NCBI RefSeq assembly: GCF_031344055.1
Contig: NZ_JADBEN010000001.1
Source of the DNA: Methylobacillus flagellatus_A
Lineage (GTDB): Bacteria; Pseudomonadota; Gammaproteobacteria; Burkholderiales; Methylophilaceae
Length of the DNA: 64,000 nt
Strand: one strand, 5' to 3'
Shown here: one piece after another, positions 43,279-52,840 of the stretch
Layout of the letters: each line of letters begins with the position of its first letter
Position numbering within the stretch: the first letter of the stretch is position 1
Translations under genes and position numbers: made by a program
The notes under the pieces: generated by a model
The model's database searches: none
Seen by the model: only the letters and a program-made list of their open reading frames with translations
What the model was told of the DNA's origin: nothing

Positions 43279-46163
43279 GGCATGTCTTCCTGTTTTTTCG
43301 TTGTGGTCTTTTCAGCCTTGTCGATGGCTGCGGCTCGCGCCGGTTTGGGCTCTTTGCCGCCCGTGTTCTTGCCGATGCGGGGCAGGTAGCTGACCTGGTG
43401 GATCATGCCCAGGTTGATCAGGATCAGCAGCGAGGTGCCGACCACCACCAGGAACACGCCGATGTCGAACGCCATGGCCGAGGCCAGCTCGAACTCGCCG
43501 AGCAGCGGCAGGTGCACGTGCTCGAAAGTCGAGGTGAGGAACGGATAGCCGAAATACCAGCTGGCGACGCCGGTGCTTGCCGCGGTCAGCAGGCCGTAGC
43601 CGATGAGCGGATGGGTGTTGGCCGGCAGCTTGCTGCGCGTCCACTCTACCCCGTTGGCAAGATACTGCACGATCAGCGCCGCCGAGGTGATGAGGCCCGC
43701 AATGAAGCCGCCGCCGGGCAGGTTGTGCCCGCGCAGCAGGATGAATACCGCCACCAGCATGGCAAGCGGCAGCAGGATGCGGCTGAAGGTGGCTAGGATC
43801 AAGGGATGGGTATCGGGATTCCACGGGCGGCCTTCGGCATCCTGCTTGGGGCTGAGCAGCTTGAGCTGGTCGAGCATGGCGTAAATGCCCAGGCCGGCCA
43901 ATGCCAGCACCGTGATCTCGCCCATGGTGTCGAAGCCGCGGAAGTCTACGAGCAATACGTTGACGACATTGGCTCCCCCGCCGCCGCTGACGCTGTTCGC
44001 AATGAAGTAGTCGGCGATGGTTTCATATTCGCGGGTCAGCACCGCATAGCTCAGCGCGGCTATCCCTAAGCCGGAAAAAACCGCGATCACGATATCGCGG
44101 GCCTGGCGCAGGCGGTCCTGCTCATCCGGCGTTGCCTGCGGCAGGAAGAACAAGGCCAACAACAGCAGCACGGCCGTGATGAACTCCACGGCGAGCTGGG
44201 TCAGCGCCAGATCGGGCGCGGAGAACTTCACGAAGGTCAGCGCCACGCCCAGGCCCACTGCGCTTACCAGGATCAGCGCGGTGAAGCGCTGCTGGTGCAT
44301 GATGACGGTGGCGAGGGCCGCCGCCATCATGATGATGGCGACCATGGCGCTCATGGGATCTACCGGCAGCATGGCGCGGTTGCCCGCCAGCGGGCCGCCG
44401 CCGCTGAGGAAGCCGTATCCGCCCAGTACGATCGCCGTGACGAACAATATCCACAGCATGCGCTTTTGCGAGAGATTGTCCGCATTCATGGTGATGGCGC
44501 TCGACCAGGCGAACAGCCTGCGCATGACGCCGTTGTAGATGATCTTGGCGTCTATCCTGCCGTCGACTAGGCTTTGCAGCGAGAAGAATGCCTCGCGCTG
44601 GCGGTATACCAGGATGCCTCCCGCCAATGCGACCGCGCTCATCCACAAGGCGGGCGTCAAGCCGTGCCAAATCGCGAGATGGAAGGCAGGCGGCGCGCTC
44701 TGCAGGGCGCTGCCTGCCACCAGTGTGACCAGGGGCTGCGCAATCGCCGGGAACAAGCCGACCACGACGCAGGCGGCCACCAGGATGGCGACCGGAATCT
44801 GCATGCCGCTTGACGGGTCGTGAGGCGCCTTGGGCAGGTCGGCAGGCTCGCCGCCAAAGAATACGTTATGGGCGATGCGGATGGAGTAGGCGGCGGAGAA
44901 CACCGCGCCTGCCGTCACGATCGCTGGCAGCAGCCAGGAAGGGGCGAAGGTATCGCCATACACGACGACCTGCTCGAGGAACATTTCCTTGGAAACGAAG
45001 CCGTTGAGGCCGGGGATGCCGGCCATGGCGGCTGCGGCGATGACCATCAGCGCCGCAGTGTAAGGCATGTAGCGCCTGAGGCCGCGCAGCTGGCGCATGT
45101 CGCGGGTTCCGGTTTCGTGGTCGACGATCCCTGCCAGCATGAACAACGAGGCCTTGAAGGTTGCGTGGTTGATGATGTGGAATACGCCGGCGACCACGGC
45201 CAGCGGCGTGCCGATGCCGAACAGCGCGACGATCAGGCCGAGATGGCTGATGGTGGAATAGGCCAGCAGCGCCTTCATGTCGTGCTTGAACAGGGCGATA
45301 TAGCTGCCTGTGAGGAAGGTGACAATGCCGATGCCGGAGACGATCCAGGTCCACTCCGGCGTGCCGGCGAGCGCTGGAAACAGGCGCGCCAGCAGGAATA
45401 TCCCGGCCTTGACCATGGTGGCGGAATGCAGGTAGGCGGACACCGGGGTGGGCGCGGCCATGGCATTGGGCAGCCAGAAGTGGAACGGGAACTGCGCCGA
45501 CTTGGTGAACACGCCAAGCAGGATCAACAGCAGCATGGATGAGTAATGCTCGTGGCTGCGGATCGCATCGCCTGCCAGCAGGATGTCGCTGAGGTCGTAG
45601 CTGCCGGCCATATTGCCCAGCAGCAGGAATCCGCCGAGCATGGCGAGCCCGCCGCCGCCCGTGATCGTGAGCGCCATGCGCGCGCCGCGGCTGGCTTCCT
45701 CGCGTTGCTGCCAATAACTGATCAGCAGGAACGAGGACAGGCTGGTGAGCTCCCAGAACATCAGCAGTTGGATGATGTTCTCCGAGAGCACGACGCCAAG
45801 CATCGAGCCCATGAACAGCAGCAGGTAGGCGTAGAAGCGCCCCATGCTGTCGCGCGGGGAGAGGTAGTAGCGGGCATAGATCACCACGATCAGGCCGACC
45901 AGCAGGATCATCAGGCTGAACAACAGCGATAGACCGTCCAGCCGGAATGCAAGGTCGATGCCCAGCTCGGGCAGCCAGGGGCCGATGCGCTGGATGATGG
46001 TTTCGCCTTGCCAGACCTGTATCGCCAGTGGCCATAGCAGGAATAGCGACAGCGTTGCAGAAAGGATGGCGACCCAGGCGGACGAGTAGCGTCCCAGCCT
46101 GGTGCTGAGTTTGGTGAGGATCGCCCCGAAAAAAGGTACCAGTGTTAAATAAGCTAAGCCCAT
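43266..46163 (-). CDS. mrpA: Na+/H+ antiporter subunit A fused to B
   Basis: A 965-residue fusion. Residues 1-500 are a NuoL-like proton-translocating unit with Glu138 in MFWELTSLSSFLLISYW, HSATMVKAGIFLLARLFP and INHATFKASLFMLAG. Residues about 600-780 add the MrpA-specific helices, and the C-terminal 165 residues form MrpB (GHNLPGGGFIAGLITSAALIVQYLANGVEW). It forms the large complex for cytoplasmic pH and Na+ homeostasis. It starts the operon AB-C-D-E-F-G; no separate mrpB gene exists, as in other group 2 Pha-type clusters. Confidence 0.96.
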   Translation of the reverse strand: MGLAYLTLVPFFGAILTKLSTRLGRYSSAWVAILSATLSLFLLWPLAIQVWQGETIIQRIGPWLPELGIDLAFRLDGLSLLFSLMILLVGLIVVIYARYYLSPRDSMGRFYAYLLLFMGSMLGVVLSENIIQLLMFWELTSLSSFLLISYWQQREEASRGARMALTITGGGGLAMLGGFLLLGNMAGSYDLSDILLAGDAIRSHEHYSSMLLLILLGVFTKSAQFPFHFWLPNAMAAPTPVSAYLHSATMVKAGIFLLARLFPALAGTPEWTWIVSGIGIVTFLTGSYIALFKHDMKALLAYSTISHLGLIVALFGIGTPLAVVAGVFHIINHATFKASLFMLAGIVDHETGTRDMRQLRGLRRYMPYTAALMVIAAAAMAGIPGLNGFVSKEMFLEQVVVYGDTFAPSWLLPAIVTAGAVFSAAYSIRIAHNVFFGGEPADLPKAPHDPSSGMQIPVAILVAACVVVGLFPAIAQPLVTLVAGSALQSAPPAFHLAIWHGLTPALWMSAVALAGGILVYRQREAFFSLQSLVDGRIDAKIIYNGVMRRLFAWSSAITMNADNLSQKRMLWILFVTAIVLGGYGFLSGGGPLAGNRAMLPVDPMSAMVAIIMMAAALATVIMHQQRFTALILVSAVGLGVALTFVKFSAPDLALTQLAVEFITAVLLLLALFFLPQATPDEQDRLRQARDIVIAVFSGLGIAALSYAVLTREYETIADYFIANSVSGGGGANVVNVLLVDFRGFDTMGEITVLALAGLGIYAMLDQLKLLSPKQDAEGRPWNPDTHPLILATFSRILLPLAMLVAVFILLRGHNLPGGGFIAGLITSAALIVQYLANGVEWTRSKLPANTHPLIGYGLLTAASTGVASWYFGYPFLTSTFEHVHLPLLGEFELASAMAFDIGVFLVVVGTSLLILINLGMIHQVSYLPRIGKNTGGKEPKPARAAAIDKAEKTTTKKQEDMPWKR

Positions 46164-46300
46164 GAGGTTTAAAAATGCGTCGTTAAAGTTTGCGGTAACC
46201 TTGCCAGTCTTATGTGCGGCATCAATCTGCGCTCGGCTTGCGCCGGCACAGCCGGAAACTCCCGGAAGGGCTTTACCTGCCTGCTATGGCACTGATTGGA

Positions 46301-46843
46301 TCAATCATCGTTGAGTTCAGTGCCGGTCGTTAAATTTTCCGTAATGCTGCGCAATATCTTGAACAGCTCGCGGCTGCTCTTGGGCGGCTTGCCTGCCGAT
46401 TGCTCGCGCCGCGCATTGCGTATCAGATTGCGTACTTGTTGTGCTTCCGTGTTGGGATATTCGTTGATGAACTCCGCCAGCGCGGACTCGTCCTCAAGCA
46501 AACGGCTACGCCATTGCTCGAGCCGGTGAAAGCGCGCGTTTTCTTCATTGTGCGAGCCTTCCCAGCGCTGCAGTTGCTCAACGATGGGCGCGGTGTCGAT
46601 ATCGCGCATCAGGCGGCCGATGTATTGCATTTGGCGGCGCAGCGCGCCGTTCGAGGTGATGCGCTTGGCTTCGTTGACGGCGTCCAGCAGGGCTTCCGGC
46701 AGGTCCAGCTTGGCCAGCTTCTCCTTCGGCAGCTCGACCAGGGTCACGCCTATGGCTTGCAGGGCATCCGCCTCGGCCTTGCGCTTGGTCTTGCTGACAG
46801 GCTCAATGCTGTGTTCGGTGTTTTCTGTCTTGTTAGGTTTCAT
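46301..46843 (-). CDS. darP: Ribosome-associated protein DarP (YjgA/DUF615)
   Basis: A 180-residue DUF615 protein. Signatures LPKEKLAKLDLPEALLDAVNEAKRITSNGALRRQMQYIGRLMRD and EQWRSRLLEDESALAEFINEYPN match DarP, which binds the late 50S subunit. The start at 46843 is favoured because upstream codons to 46984 are uncharacteristic. It is divergent from pmbA, a conserved pairing in proteobacteria. Confidence 0.93.
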   Translation of the reverse strand: MKPNKTENTEHSIEPVSKTKRKAEADALQAIGVTLVELPKEKLAKLDLPEALLDAVNEAKRITSNGALRRQMQYIGRLMRDIDTAPIVEQLQRWEGSHNEENARFHRLEQWRSRLLEDESALAEFINEYPNTEAQQVRNLIRNARREQSAGKPPKSSRELFKILRSITENLTTGTELNDD

Positions 46844-46881
46844 GCTGATGTATGATAACAGTTTTTTGCAAAGAGACTTCT

Positions 46882-48240
46882 GTGAACGACCAGACAGAGC
46901 GTGGTTCGCGCTTTTCATACACGCTGGATGAGCTGAGGGGCTTGAGCGATGAAGTCCTGCGCCTGGCAAAGGCGGCGGGCGCAAGCTCGGCCGAGGCTGA
47001 AGTCAGCCTGGGAATAGGCCAGAACGTCTCGGTGCGCATGGGCGAGACCGAGACGATCGAATACAACCGCGACAAGGGCATGTCGGTGACCGTCTATTTC
47101 GGCCAGCAGAAGGGGCATGCCAGCACCTCCGACCTCAGCGCCGACGCGCTCAGGGACACTGTCGCCGCGGCATGCAATATCGCGCGCTACACAGCCCAGG
47201 ATGAATTCTGCGGCCTAGCCGATCCCGCCTTGTTGGCGCGGGATATTCCCGACCTGGATTTGCATCATGCTTGGGACATCAGCGTGGACGAGGCGTTGGC
47301 CTTGGCTGTGGAGTGCGAGCAGGCGGCCCGTGCCGCAGACGCCCGCATCAGCAATTCGGAGGGCGCTTCGGTCTCCACTTACGAAGGCCTGTTCTCGTAT
47401 GCGAACAGCAACGGCTTCAATGCCGGCTATCCCAGCTCGCGCCACGGCTTGAGCTGCTCGGTAATCGCCGAAGCGGGCGATAGCATGCAGCGCGACTACT
47501 GGTTTACCAGCGCACGTCATCCCGGCGACCTGGATTCGGCGCGTGCCGTCGGTTTGCGCGCCGGAGAGCGCGCGGCGCGTAGGCTTGGCCCCGGCAAGGT
47601 CAAGACTTGCCAGGTGCCGGTGTTGTTCGAGGCGCCGCTGGCGTCAGGATTGATTTCGCACCTGATTTCAGCCATTTCCGGCGGCAGCCTGTACCGCAAG
47701 TCGTCGTTCCTGCTGGACAGCCTGGGCAAACAGGTGATGTCCTCCCTCGTGAACATAGAAGAGCTGCCGCATATCCCGCGCGGCCTCGCCAGCTCACCAT
47801 TCGACAATGAAGGCGTCGCCACCCGCGGCAGGACGTTGATCAACAACGGCGTGCTGGAAGGTTATATGCTCGGCAGTTATTCCGCCCGCAAGCTCGGCAT
47901 GCAGAGCACGGGCAATGCGGGCGGTAACCACAACTTGATCATCCGACACGGCGACCTTGACCTCGCCGGCTTGCTCAAGGCGATGGGCACGGGGCTGCTG
48001 GTGACGGAGTTGCTCGGACACGGCATCAATATGGTCACTGGCGACTACTCCCGCGGCGCGGCGGGCTTCTGGGTGGAGAACGGCGTCATCGCCTATCCGG
48101 TCGAGGAAATCACGATCGCGGGCAACCTGGCCGAGATGTTCATGAATATCTCGGCGGTGGGCAATGATGTGCTGGTGCAGGGCTCGAAGCAGACCGGCTC
48201 CATCTTGATCGAGCGCATGACGGTGGCAAGCGGCGAATAG
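46882..48240 (+). CDS. pmbA: TldE/PmbA family metalloprotease
   Basis: A 452-residue PmbA that works with TldD on peptides such as microcin B17 precursor and CcdA. Landmarks: SLGIGQNVSVRMGETETIEYNRDKGMSVTVYF, the EGLFSYANSNGF stretch, and the C-terminal GNAGGNHNLIIRHGDLDLAGLLKAMGTGLLVTELLGHGINMVTGDYSRGAAGFWVENG. The TldD catalytic HExxxH is absent, as in all PmbA. I choose the GTG at 46882 for family length (E. coli 450) and an AAGAGA site; an ATG at 46852 is 10 codons upstream. Overlaps the darP promoter region. Confidence 0.94.
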   Translation: MNDQTERGSRFSYTLDELRGLSDEVLRLAKAAGASSAEAEVSLGIGQNVSVRMGETETIEYNRDKGMSVTVYFGQQKGHASTSDLSADALRDTVAAACNIARYTAQDEFCGLADPALLARDIPDLDLHHAWDISVDEALALAVECEQAARAADARISNSEGASVSTYEGLFSYANSNGFNAGYPSSRHGLSCSVIAEAGDSMQRDYWFTSARHPGDLDSARAVGLRAGERAARRLGPGKVKTCQVPVLFEAPLASGLISHLISAISGGSLYRKSSFLLDSLGKQVMSSLVNIEELPHIPRGLASSPFDNEGVATRGRTLINNGVLEGYMLGSYSARKLGMQSTGNAGGNHNLIIRHGDLDLAGLLKAMGTGLLVTELLGHGINMVTGDYSRGAAGFWVENGVIAYPVEEITIAGNLAEMFMNISAVGNDVLVQGSKQTGSILIERMTVASGE

Positions 48241-48265
48241 CCTTTGCCTTTAACTTGATTTGCAC

Positions 48266-48304
48266 CCAGCAAAAAAGCCACGCATTGCGTGGCTTTTTTG
48301 CTGG
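48266..48304. terminator. Bidirectional terminator between pmbA and mlaA
   Basis: A perfect inverted repeat (CCAGCAAAAAAGCCACGCA / complement) with T tracts on both strands. Confidence 0.9.
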
Positions 48305-48315
48305 ATGGCTATTAT

Positions 48316-49062
48316 TTATTGTGCTGCTGGGGCTGGCAGCGTTTCTTCTTCGTCGTCATCGTCGAAGTCATCGTACTCCGAGGATGCCTGGCCGGTGACG
48401 AATTGCTCACGGCGCTGCAAGTAAGCCTCGCGCATAAAGATGTAAGGGTCCAATGCAGCATCGTCAATCAGGTCGCTTGCGGGCAAATACTGCGAGCGCA
48501 GGTCAATGAAGCTCAGTAGGCGCAACTGGTTGCGCACGCGGACGTGATTGGTGTACTGGATCGGGTCGAAGTAGAGCGTGTCGACGGTCAGCCCAGCGGT
48601 ATCGCGGAATGTGCTCGGGCCGATAAACGGCAATACCAGGTAGGCGCCGCTGCCTACGCCCCACTTGCCCAAGGTCTGGCCGAAGTCGGCTTTATGCCTG
48701 GGCACGTCATCCATGGAGGCGACGTCGATCAGGCCGCCGATCCCGATGGTGGAGTTGATCACCAGGCGGCCGGCATTGTCCATGGCCTTGCCCAGTTCCA
48801 GTTGCAGGATATTGTTGATCAGCGAGGTGAAGGTGCCCAGGTTGGTGAAGAAGTTGTTGACGCCTGTGCGGACCGGGCTTGGCACTACTGCCTTGTATGC
48901 GCCCGCAATCGGCTTGATGACGGCCTTGTCGGCAGTATCATTGAACTTATAAATTCCCCGGTTCATGCTTTCCAGCGGGTCTTTATTGGCTTGGGTCGCA
49001 CAGCCTGTCATGCTGAGCGCAAGTGCGACGCTAATCGCAATCCCTGAAATTTTAACGCGCAT
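48316..49062 (-). CDS. mlaA: Outer membrane lipid asymmetry lipoprotein MlaA (VacJ)
   Basis: A 248-residue lipoprotein with lipobox SMTGC (Cys21). MlaA removes mislocalised phospholipids from the outer leaflet with OmpC/F and MlaC. Signatures DPLESMNRGIYKFNDTADKAVIKP, VRTGVNNFFTNLGTFTSLIN, VNSTIGIGGLIDVA and FGQTLGKWGVGSGAYLVLPFIGPSTFRD are canonical. The acidic C-terminal tail (EYDDFDDDDEEE) is an extension. Convergent with pmbA. Confidence 0.95.
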   Translation of the reverse strand: MRVKISGIAISVALALSMTGCATQANKDPLESMNRGIYKFNDTADKAVIKPIAGAYKAVVPSPVRTGVNNFFTNLGTFTSLINNILQLELGKAMDNAGRLVINSTIGIGGLIDVASMDDVPRHKADFGQTLGKWGVGSGAYLVLPFIGPSTFRDTAGLTVDTLYFDPIQYTNHVRVRNQLRLLSFIDLRSQYLPASDLIDDAALDPYIFMREAYLQRREQFVTGQASSEYDDFDDDDEEETLPAPAAQ

Positions 49063-49273
49063 ACATCTGTCCTAATTATTATTGAGTGTCTCTAATTTGA
49101 CACAAACGGAACCCACTTTAACCGAGCGGTTTTTAGTTGTCTATCGAATTTAATACAACTCGAACCCGTGGAGGCACACTAGTTGTAAAAATGAAACAAT
49201 TCGTTATCCAGGTGGCGCTTTGTGCCGCCGCTGGCTATATTGTTCTGGCATCATGGAAAGGACGTGAATCATC

Positions 49274-50269
49274 ATGCTGAAACTTTCAGATTTTCTGGCC
49301 GGGCAGGGAGGGCAATATGCCCATGCGGATAGTCTCTTATCGCTTGTGCAAGAGATTGCCGGCGCCTGCCAGGCCGTGGCGAGAGAAATCAGCCATGGCG
49401 CATTGCGCGGCAACATGGGGAATGTTGGCCGCGAGAACGTGCAGGGTGAACAGCAAAAAACGCTGGACCTGATCAGCAACGATATTTTTGTCGAGATGGC
49501 GGCCCGGCTGCCGCAGGTGGCCGCCATCGCCTCCGAGGAAATGGAGCATGCACAGACGTTTGCCGGGAAACAGGGCGAGTACCTGCTGGTGTTCGACCCC
49601 TTGGACGGCTCTTCCAACGTCAACCTCAACCTGTCCGTCGGCAGCATTTTTTCCGTATTGCCCGCGCCGCAGGGGCAAATAGACGAGTCTTCGTTCATAC
49701 AGGCCGGGACCCGGCAGCTAGCGGCCGGCTATGCGCTGTACGGCACCTCCACCATGCTGGTGCTGACCTTGGGGCATGGCGTGCATGGTTTCACCCTGGA
49801 TCCCGAGCAGGGCGAGTTCTACCTGACGCATCCCGACCTGACCATTGCCGCGGACACCCAGGAATTCGCGATCAACATGTCCAACCAGCGCTTCTGGCAG
49901 CCGCCGGTGCAGCGCTATGTCGATGAATGCATTGCCGGCAGCAGCGGCCCGCGCGGCAAGGATTTCAATATGCGCTGGGTTGCCACCATGGTGGCGGAAG
50001 TGCACCGCTTGCTGGTGCGGGGCGGCGTGTTCCTCTACCCCTTGGATAGCCGCAGCGTGGGGCGCGGCGGGCGTCTGAGGCTGTTGTACGAAGCCAGCCC
50101 CATGGGATGGCTGGTGGAGCAGGCAGGCGGCCTTGCCAGCACCGGGCACAGGCGTATCCTGGAGGTGGAGCCAGGCAGCCTGCATCAGCGCGTGGCGGTC
50201 ATCCTCGGAGCGCGGGAAGAGGTCGAGCGCTTGCAGGAGTACCATTCTTTCACCGACCCGACGGCGTAG
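49274..50269 (+). CDS. fbp: Fructose-1,6-bisphosphatase, class I
   Basis: A 331-residue enzyme hydrolysing fructose 1,6-bisphosphate in gluconeogenesis (and, in ribulose monophosphate methylotrophs, regeneration of sugar phosphates). Motifs: LDLISNDIFVE, EEMEHAQT, FDPLDGSSNVNLNLSVGSIFSV (metal and substrate binding), TLGHGVHGFTLDPEQGEF and EASPMGWLVEQAGG. The ribosome site is imperfect (AAAGGA 12-13 nt before the ATG). Confidence 0.96.
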   Translation: MLKLSDFLAGQGGQYAHADSLLSLVQEIAGACQAVAREISHGALRGNMGNVGRENVQGEQQKTLDLISNDIFVEMAARLPQVAAIASEEMEHAQTFAGKQGEYLLVFDPLDGSSNVNLNLSVGSIFSVLPAPQGQIDESSFIQAGTRQLAAGYALYGTSTMLVLTLGHGVHGFTLDPEQGEFYLTHPDLTIAADTQEFAINMSNQRFWQPPVQRYVDECIAGSSGPRGKDFNMRWVATMVAEVHRLLVRGGVFLYPLDSRSVGRGGRLRLLYEASPMGWLVEQAGGLASTGHRRILEVEPGSLHQRVAVILGAREEVERLQEYHSFTDPTA

Positions 50270-50297
50270 CCTGCCGGTATCGGAGCTTCATGACCGG

Positions 50298-51731
50298 CTA
50301 CTCCTGAGTTTCCTCTTTGCTGCCAGCCCGTTTGTATAGCGCCAGCGCCTGCTCCCGGCGCATGGCGTGGTCTACGACAGGGGCGGGATAGTCCTTGCCG
50401 ATCACCAGTCCTAGCGCCTGCTGCCGCAATGGCGGGATCAGCCACGGCGCGTGGATCTCCTTGTTGTCGCATGGCTGGAGCTCGGGCACGTATTTGCGGA
50501 TGAACTTGCCCTCGGGGTCGAATTTTTCCGATTGCGTCACCGGGTTGAAGATGCGGAACCACGGCTGCGCGTCGCAGCCGGTCGATGCGGCCCATTGCCA
50601 GCCGCCGTTGTTCGCGGCGAGGTCGAAGTCGATCAGCTTCTCCGCGAAGTAGCGTTCGCCCCAGCGCCAGTCGATCAATAAATCTTTTACCAAAAAGCTG
50701 GCGGCTACCATGCGCAGCCGATTGTGCATATAGCCGGTCTGGTTGATCTGGCGCATGGCGGCGTCGACCAGCGGATAGCCGGTGCGCCCTTCGCACCAAG
50801 CCTGGAACAGGCTTTCGTCATTGGGGAACGGGATATGCTCGAATTCCGGCTTGAAGCTATGCCCCTCGGCTACCTGCGGATGATGGTGCAGCACCTGGAA
50901 ATAGAAGTCGCGCCACAGGAGTTCGTTGAGCCAGGTTTCCGCGCCCGCGCCGCCTTGCTGCCAGGCCGTCCTCGCCAAATGGCGGATGGAGACGGTGCCG
51001 AAACGCAGATGCACCGAAAGGTATGATGGGCCTTTCAGTGCGGGGAAGTCGCGCGCATCGCGGTAGCGCGGCATGCGCTCGCTGAAATCCTCGAACAAGG
51101 CCATGCCGCCCGACATGCCGGTAGGCAGCTTGAGTTGCTTGAGGTTGCTGCGCGCAAAGCCTAGCGACTCCAAGGGCGGCATCGGCTGAGGTGCGGATTG
51201 CGCCAGGTGGCGCATGTAGCGGTTCACCGGGTAGGTCTTGAGGTAGAAGTCGTTCAATTTCCTCAGGCAGGCGTTCTTGTAAGGCGTGAAGACGCTGAAC
51301 GGGGTGCCCGACTTGGTCATGATTTCGTCGCGCTCGAAGATCACCTGGTCCTTGAAGCGCTTGAACGCGATGCCTTGCGCCTCCAGCCGCTGCCTGACGG
51401 TGTCGTCCCTTTTCACTGCTGCCGGTTCGTAATCTCGGTTGCAGTAGACGCACTCCGCGCCCAATGCGCTTGCGAGCGCGGGGATTTCGTCAATCGCCTT
51501 GCCGTGGCGCACCAGCAGGTCGCCGCCGCGTTCCTGCAGGGCAAGCTTGAGTTCATGTACGCTTTCCCAGATGAATTCCACCCGGCGGTCTTCTTTGGGC
51601 AGGCCATCGAGGATATCGGTGTCGAAGACGAAGGCGCACATGACCTGTTCGGAATCCTTCAGGGCATGGTAGAGCGCGGCATGGTCGTAGTCGCGCAGGT
51701 CGCGGCGGAACCACACCAGGGATTTGGTCAT
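50298..51731 (-). CDS. phrB: Deoxyribodipyrimidine photolyase
   Basis: A 477-residue light-driven repair enzyme for pyrimidine dimers. The N-terminal alpha/beta antenna domain starts LVWFRRDLRDYDHAALYHAL. The FAD-binding C-terminal domain has LPTGMSGG...FED, LSVHLRFGTVSIR, ELLWRDFYFQVLHHHP, EGRTGYPLVDAAMRQINQTGYMHNRLRM, and the QWAASTGCDAQPWFRIFNPVTQSEKFDP block with the DNA-binding and electron-transfer Trp residues. It ends the minus-strand run panD-rsfS-rlmH-phr and is convergent with fbp. Confidence 0.95.
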   Translation of the reverse strand: MTKSLVWFRRDLRDYDHAALYHALKDSEQVMCAFVFDTDILDGLPKEDRRVEFIWESVHELKLALQERGGDLLVRHGKAIDEIPALASALGAECVYCNRDYEPAAVKRDDTVRQRLEAQGIAFKRFKDQVIFERDEIMTKSGTPFSVFTPYKNACLRKLNDFYLKTYPVNRYMRHLAQSAPQPMPPLESLGFARSNLKQLKLPTGMSGGMALFEDFSERMPRYRDARDFPALKGPSYLSVHLRFGTVSIRHLARTAWQQGGAGAETWLNELLWRDFYFQVLHHHPQVAEGHSFKPEFEHIPFPNDESLFQAWCEGRTGYPLVDAAMRQINQTGYMHNRLRMVAASFLVKDLLIDWRWGERYFAEKLIDFDLAANNGGWQWAASTGCDAQPWFRIFNPVTQSEKFDPEGKFIRKYVPELQPCDNKEIHAPWLIPPLRQQALGLVIGKDYPAPVVDHAMRREQALALYKRAGSKEETQE

Positions 51732-51734
51732 GGG

Positions 51735-52202
51735 TTATTCGCGGTGGTAAGGATGATTGTTGATGACACTCAATCCGCGATAGAGTTGCTCGCTCAGCAT
51801 CACGCGCACCATGCCGTGCGGCATGGTGAGCCTGGACAGGCTCCATAGCCAGTCGGCTTTCTGTTTCAGGCTGTCATGCAAGCCGTCGGCCCCGCCGATC
51901 ACCAGGCTCACATCGCGGCCGCTTTCCATCCACAGGCGCATCTTGTCGGCTAATTGCAGGGTGGTGACTTCCTGGCCGCGTTCGTCCAGCGCGACGAGGT
52001 AATCGCGGCCCGCGGCTTCGAGGATGCGTTTGGCCTCGGCTTCCTGCACGGTTTCGGAGTTTTTGCCCGAGGCGCGCTTATCTGGCTTGATTTCGACAAT
52101 TTCCACGCTCATCTCGCGCGGCATGCGCTTGGTGTATTCGGTGCATGCGGATTGCACCCAGTCCGGCATTTTATGGCCGACGGAAATGATCCGCAGCTTC
52201 AA
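51735..52202 (-). CDS. rlmH: 23S rRNA pseudouridine1915 N3-methyltransferase RlmH
   Basis: A 155-residue SPOUT methyltransferase. MKLRIISVGHKMPDWVQ, YLVALDERGQE, VSLVIGGADG and HGMVRVMLSEQLYRGLSVINNHPYHRE are canonical. It normally follows rsfS directly; here a miniature element lies between them. phr follows 3 nt later. Confidence 0.96.
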   Translation of the reverse strand: MKLRIISVGHKMPDWVQSACTEYTKRMPREMSVEIVEIKPDKRASGKNSETVQEAEAKRILEAAGRDYLVALDERGQEVTTLQLADKMRLWMESGRDVSLVIGGADGLHDSLKQKADWLWSLSRLTMPHGMVRVMLSEQLYRGLSVINNHPYHRE

Positions 52203-52211
52203 GGAGGATTA

Positions 52212-52477
52212 GAGCCTGTCAATACTAATCAAGGGGATCGCGTTGGAGCGAGAAAAGGCTGGTCGCAAGACGCCAAGCACAGCAAGGCTGAGTGCCTTGC
52301 GAGCATTGGTAACGCCGTGGACGGCCTTTTCTCGCTTCAACCCTACGGGAAGACATGAAACATTCGCCCACTCGGCGTTGCCCGTTTTGTGCGTATCGAC
52401 ATACGTACTGCAACGTGCGCCTTGATTGGACAAATGTTTCATGTCTTCGCGACTCCTTGATTAGTATTGACAGGCCC
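52212..52477. mobile_element. Miniature inverted-repeat element, copy 3 (266 bp, divergent interior)
   Basis: The ends GAGCCTGTCAATACTAATCAAGG and its complement (CCTTGATTAGTATTGACAGGCCC) form a terminal inverted repeat. Flanks TTA (52209-52211) and TGA (52478-52480) both fit a TNA target. The interior differs from copies 1 and 2 and contains two nested hairpins: AGCGAGAAAAGGC/GCCTTTTCTCGCT, and a pair around ATGAAACATT/ATGTTTCAT. It sits inside the rsfS-rlmH operon. Confidence 0.75.
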
Positions 52478-52480
52478 TGA

Positions 52481-52840
52481 TTACTCCGCGGCTTTGATGT
52501 GGCCGCGGCGGTTTTCGGCCTCGCTCCAGAGTTGCTCGAGGTTGTAGTAGGCGCGGGTGGCGGGCACCATGACATGCACGACGATGTCGCCCAGGTCGAC
52601 CAGCACCCATTCGCCTTCCTTCTCGCCCTCGGTGCCCTGGATGTTGGCGCCTTTTTCCTTGAGCTTCTCGCGGACGTTGTCGGCAATCGCCTTGGCCTGG
52701 CGCGTGGAGTTCGCGCTGGCGACGATCATGTAGCTTGTCAGGGAGGTGAGCTTGCTCACGTCCATCACGGTGATGTCAAAGGCTTTGATGTCTTCCAGCG
52801 CGTCGACGACGGCCAGCTTCATTTGTTCTAGATCTAGCAT
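52481..52840 (-). CDS. rsfS: Ribosomal silencing factor RsfS
   Basis: A 119-residue RsfS (Iojap) that binds L14 and blocks subunit joining in starvation. Motifs: VVDALEDIKAFDITVMDVSKLTSLTSYMIVASANSTRQAKAIADNV, GEWVLVDLGDIVVHVMVPATRAYYNLEQLW. The start shares a base with the panD stop (TAATG). Followed by a miniature element before rlmH. Confidence 0.95.
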   Translation of the reverse strand: MLDLEQMKLAVVDALEDIKAFDITVMDVSKLTSLTSYMIVASANSTRQAKAIADNVREKLKEKGANIQGTEGEKEGEWVLVDLGDIVVHVMVPATRAYYNLEQLWSEAENRRGHIKAAE

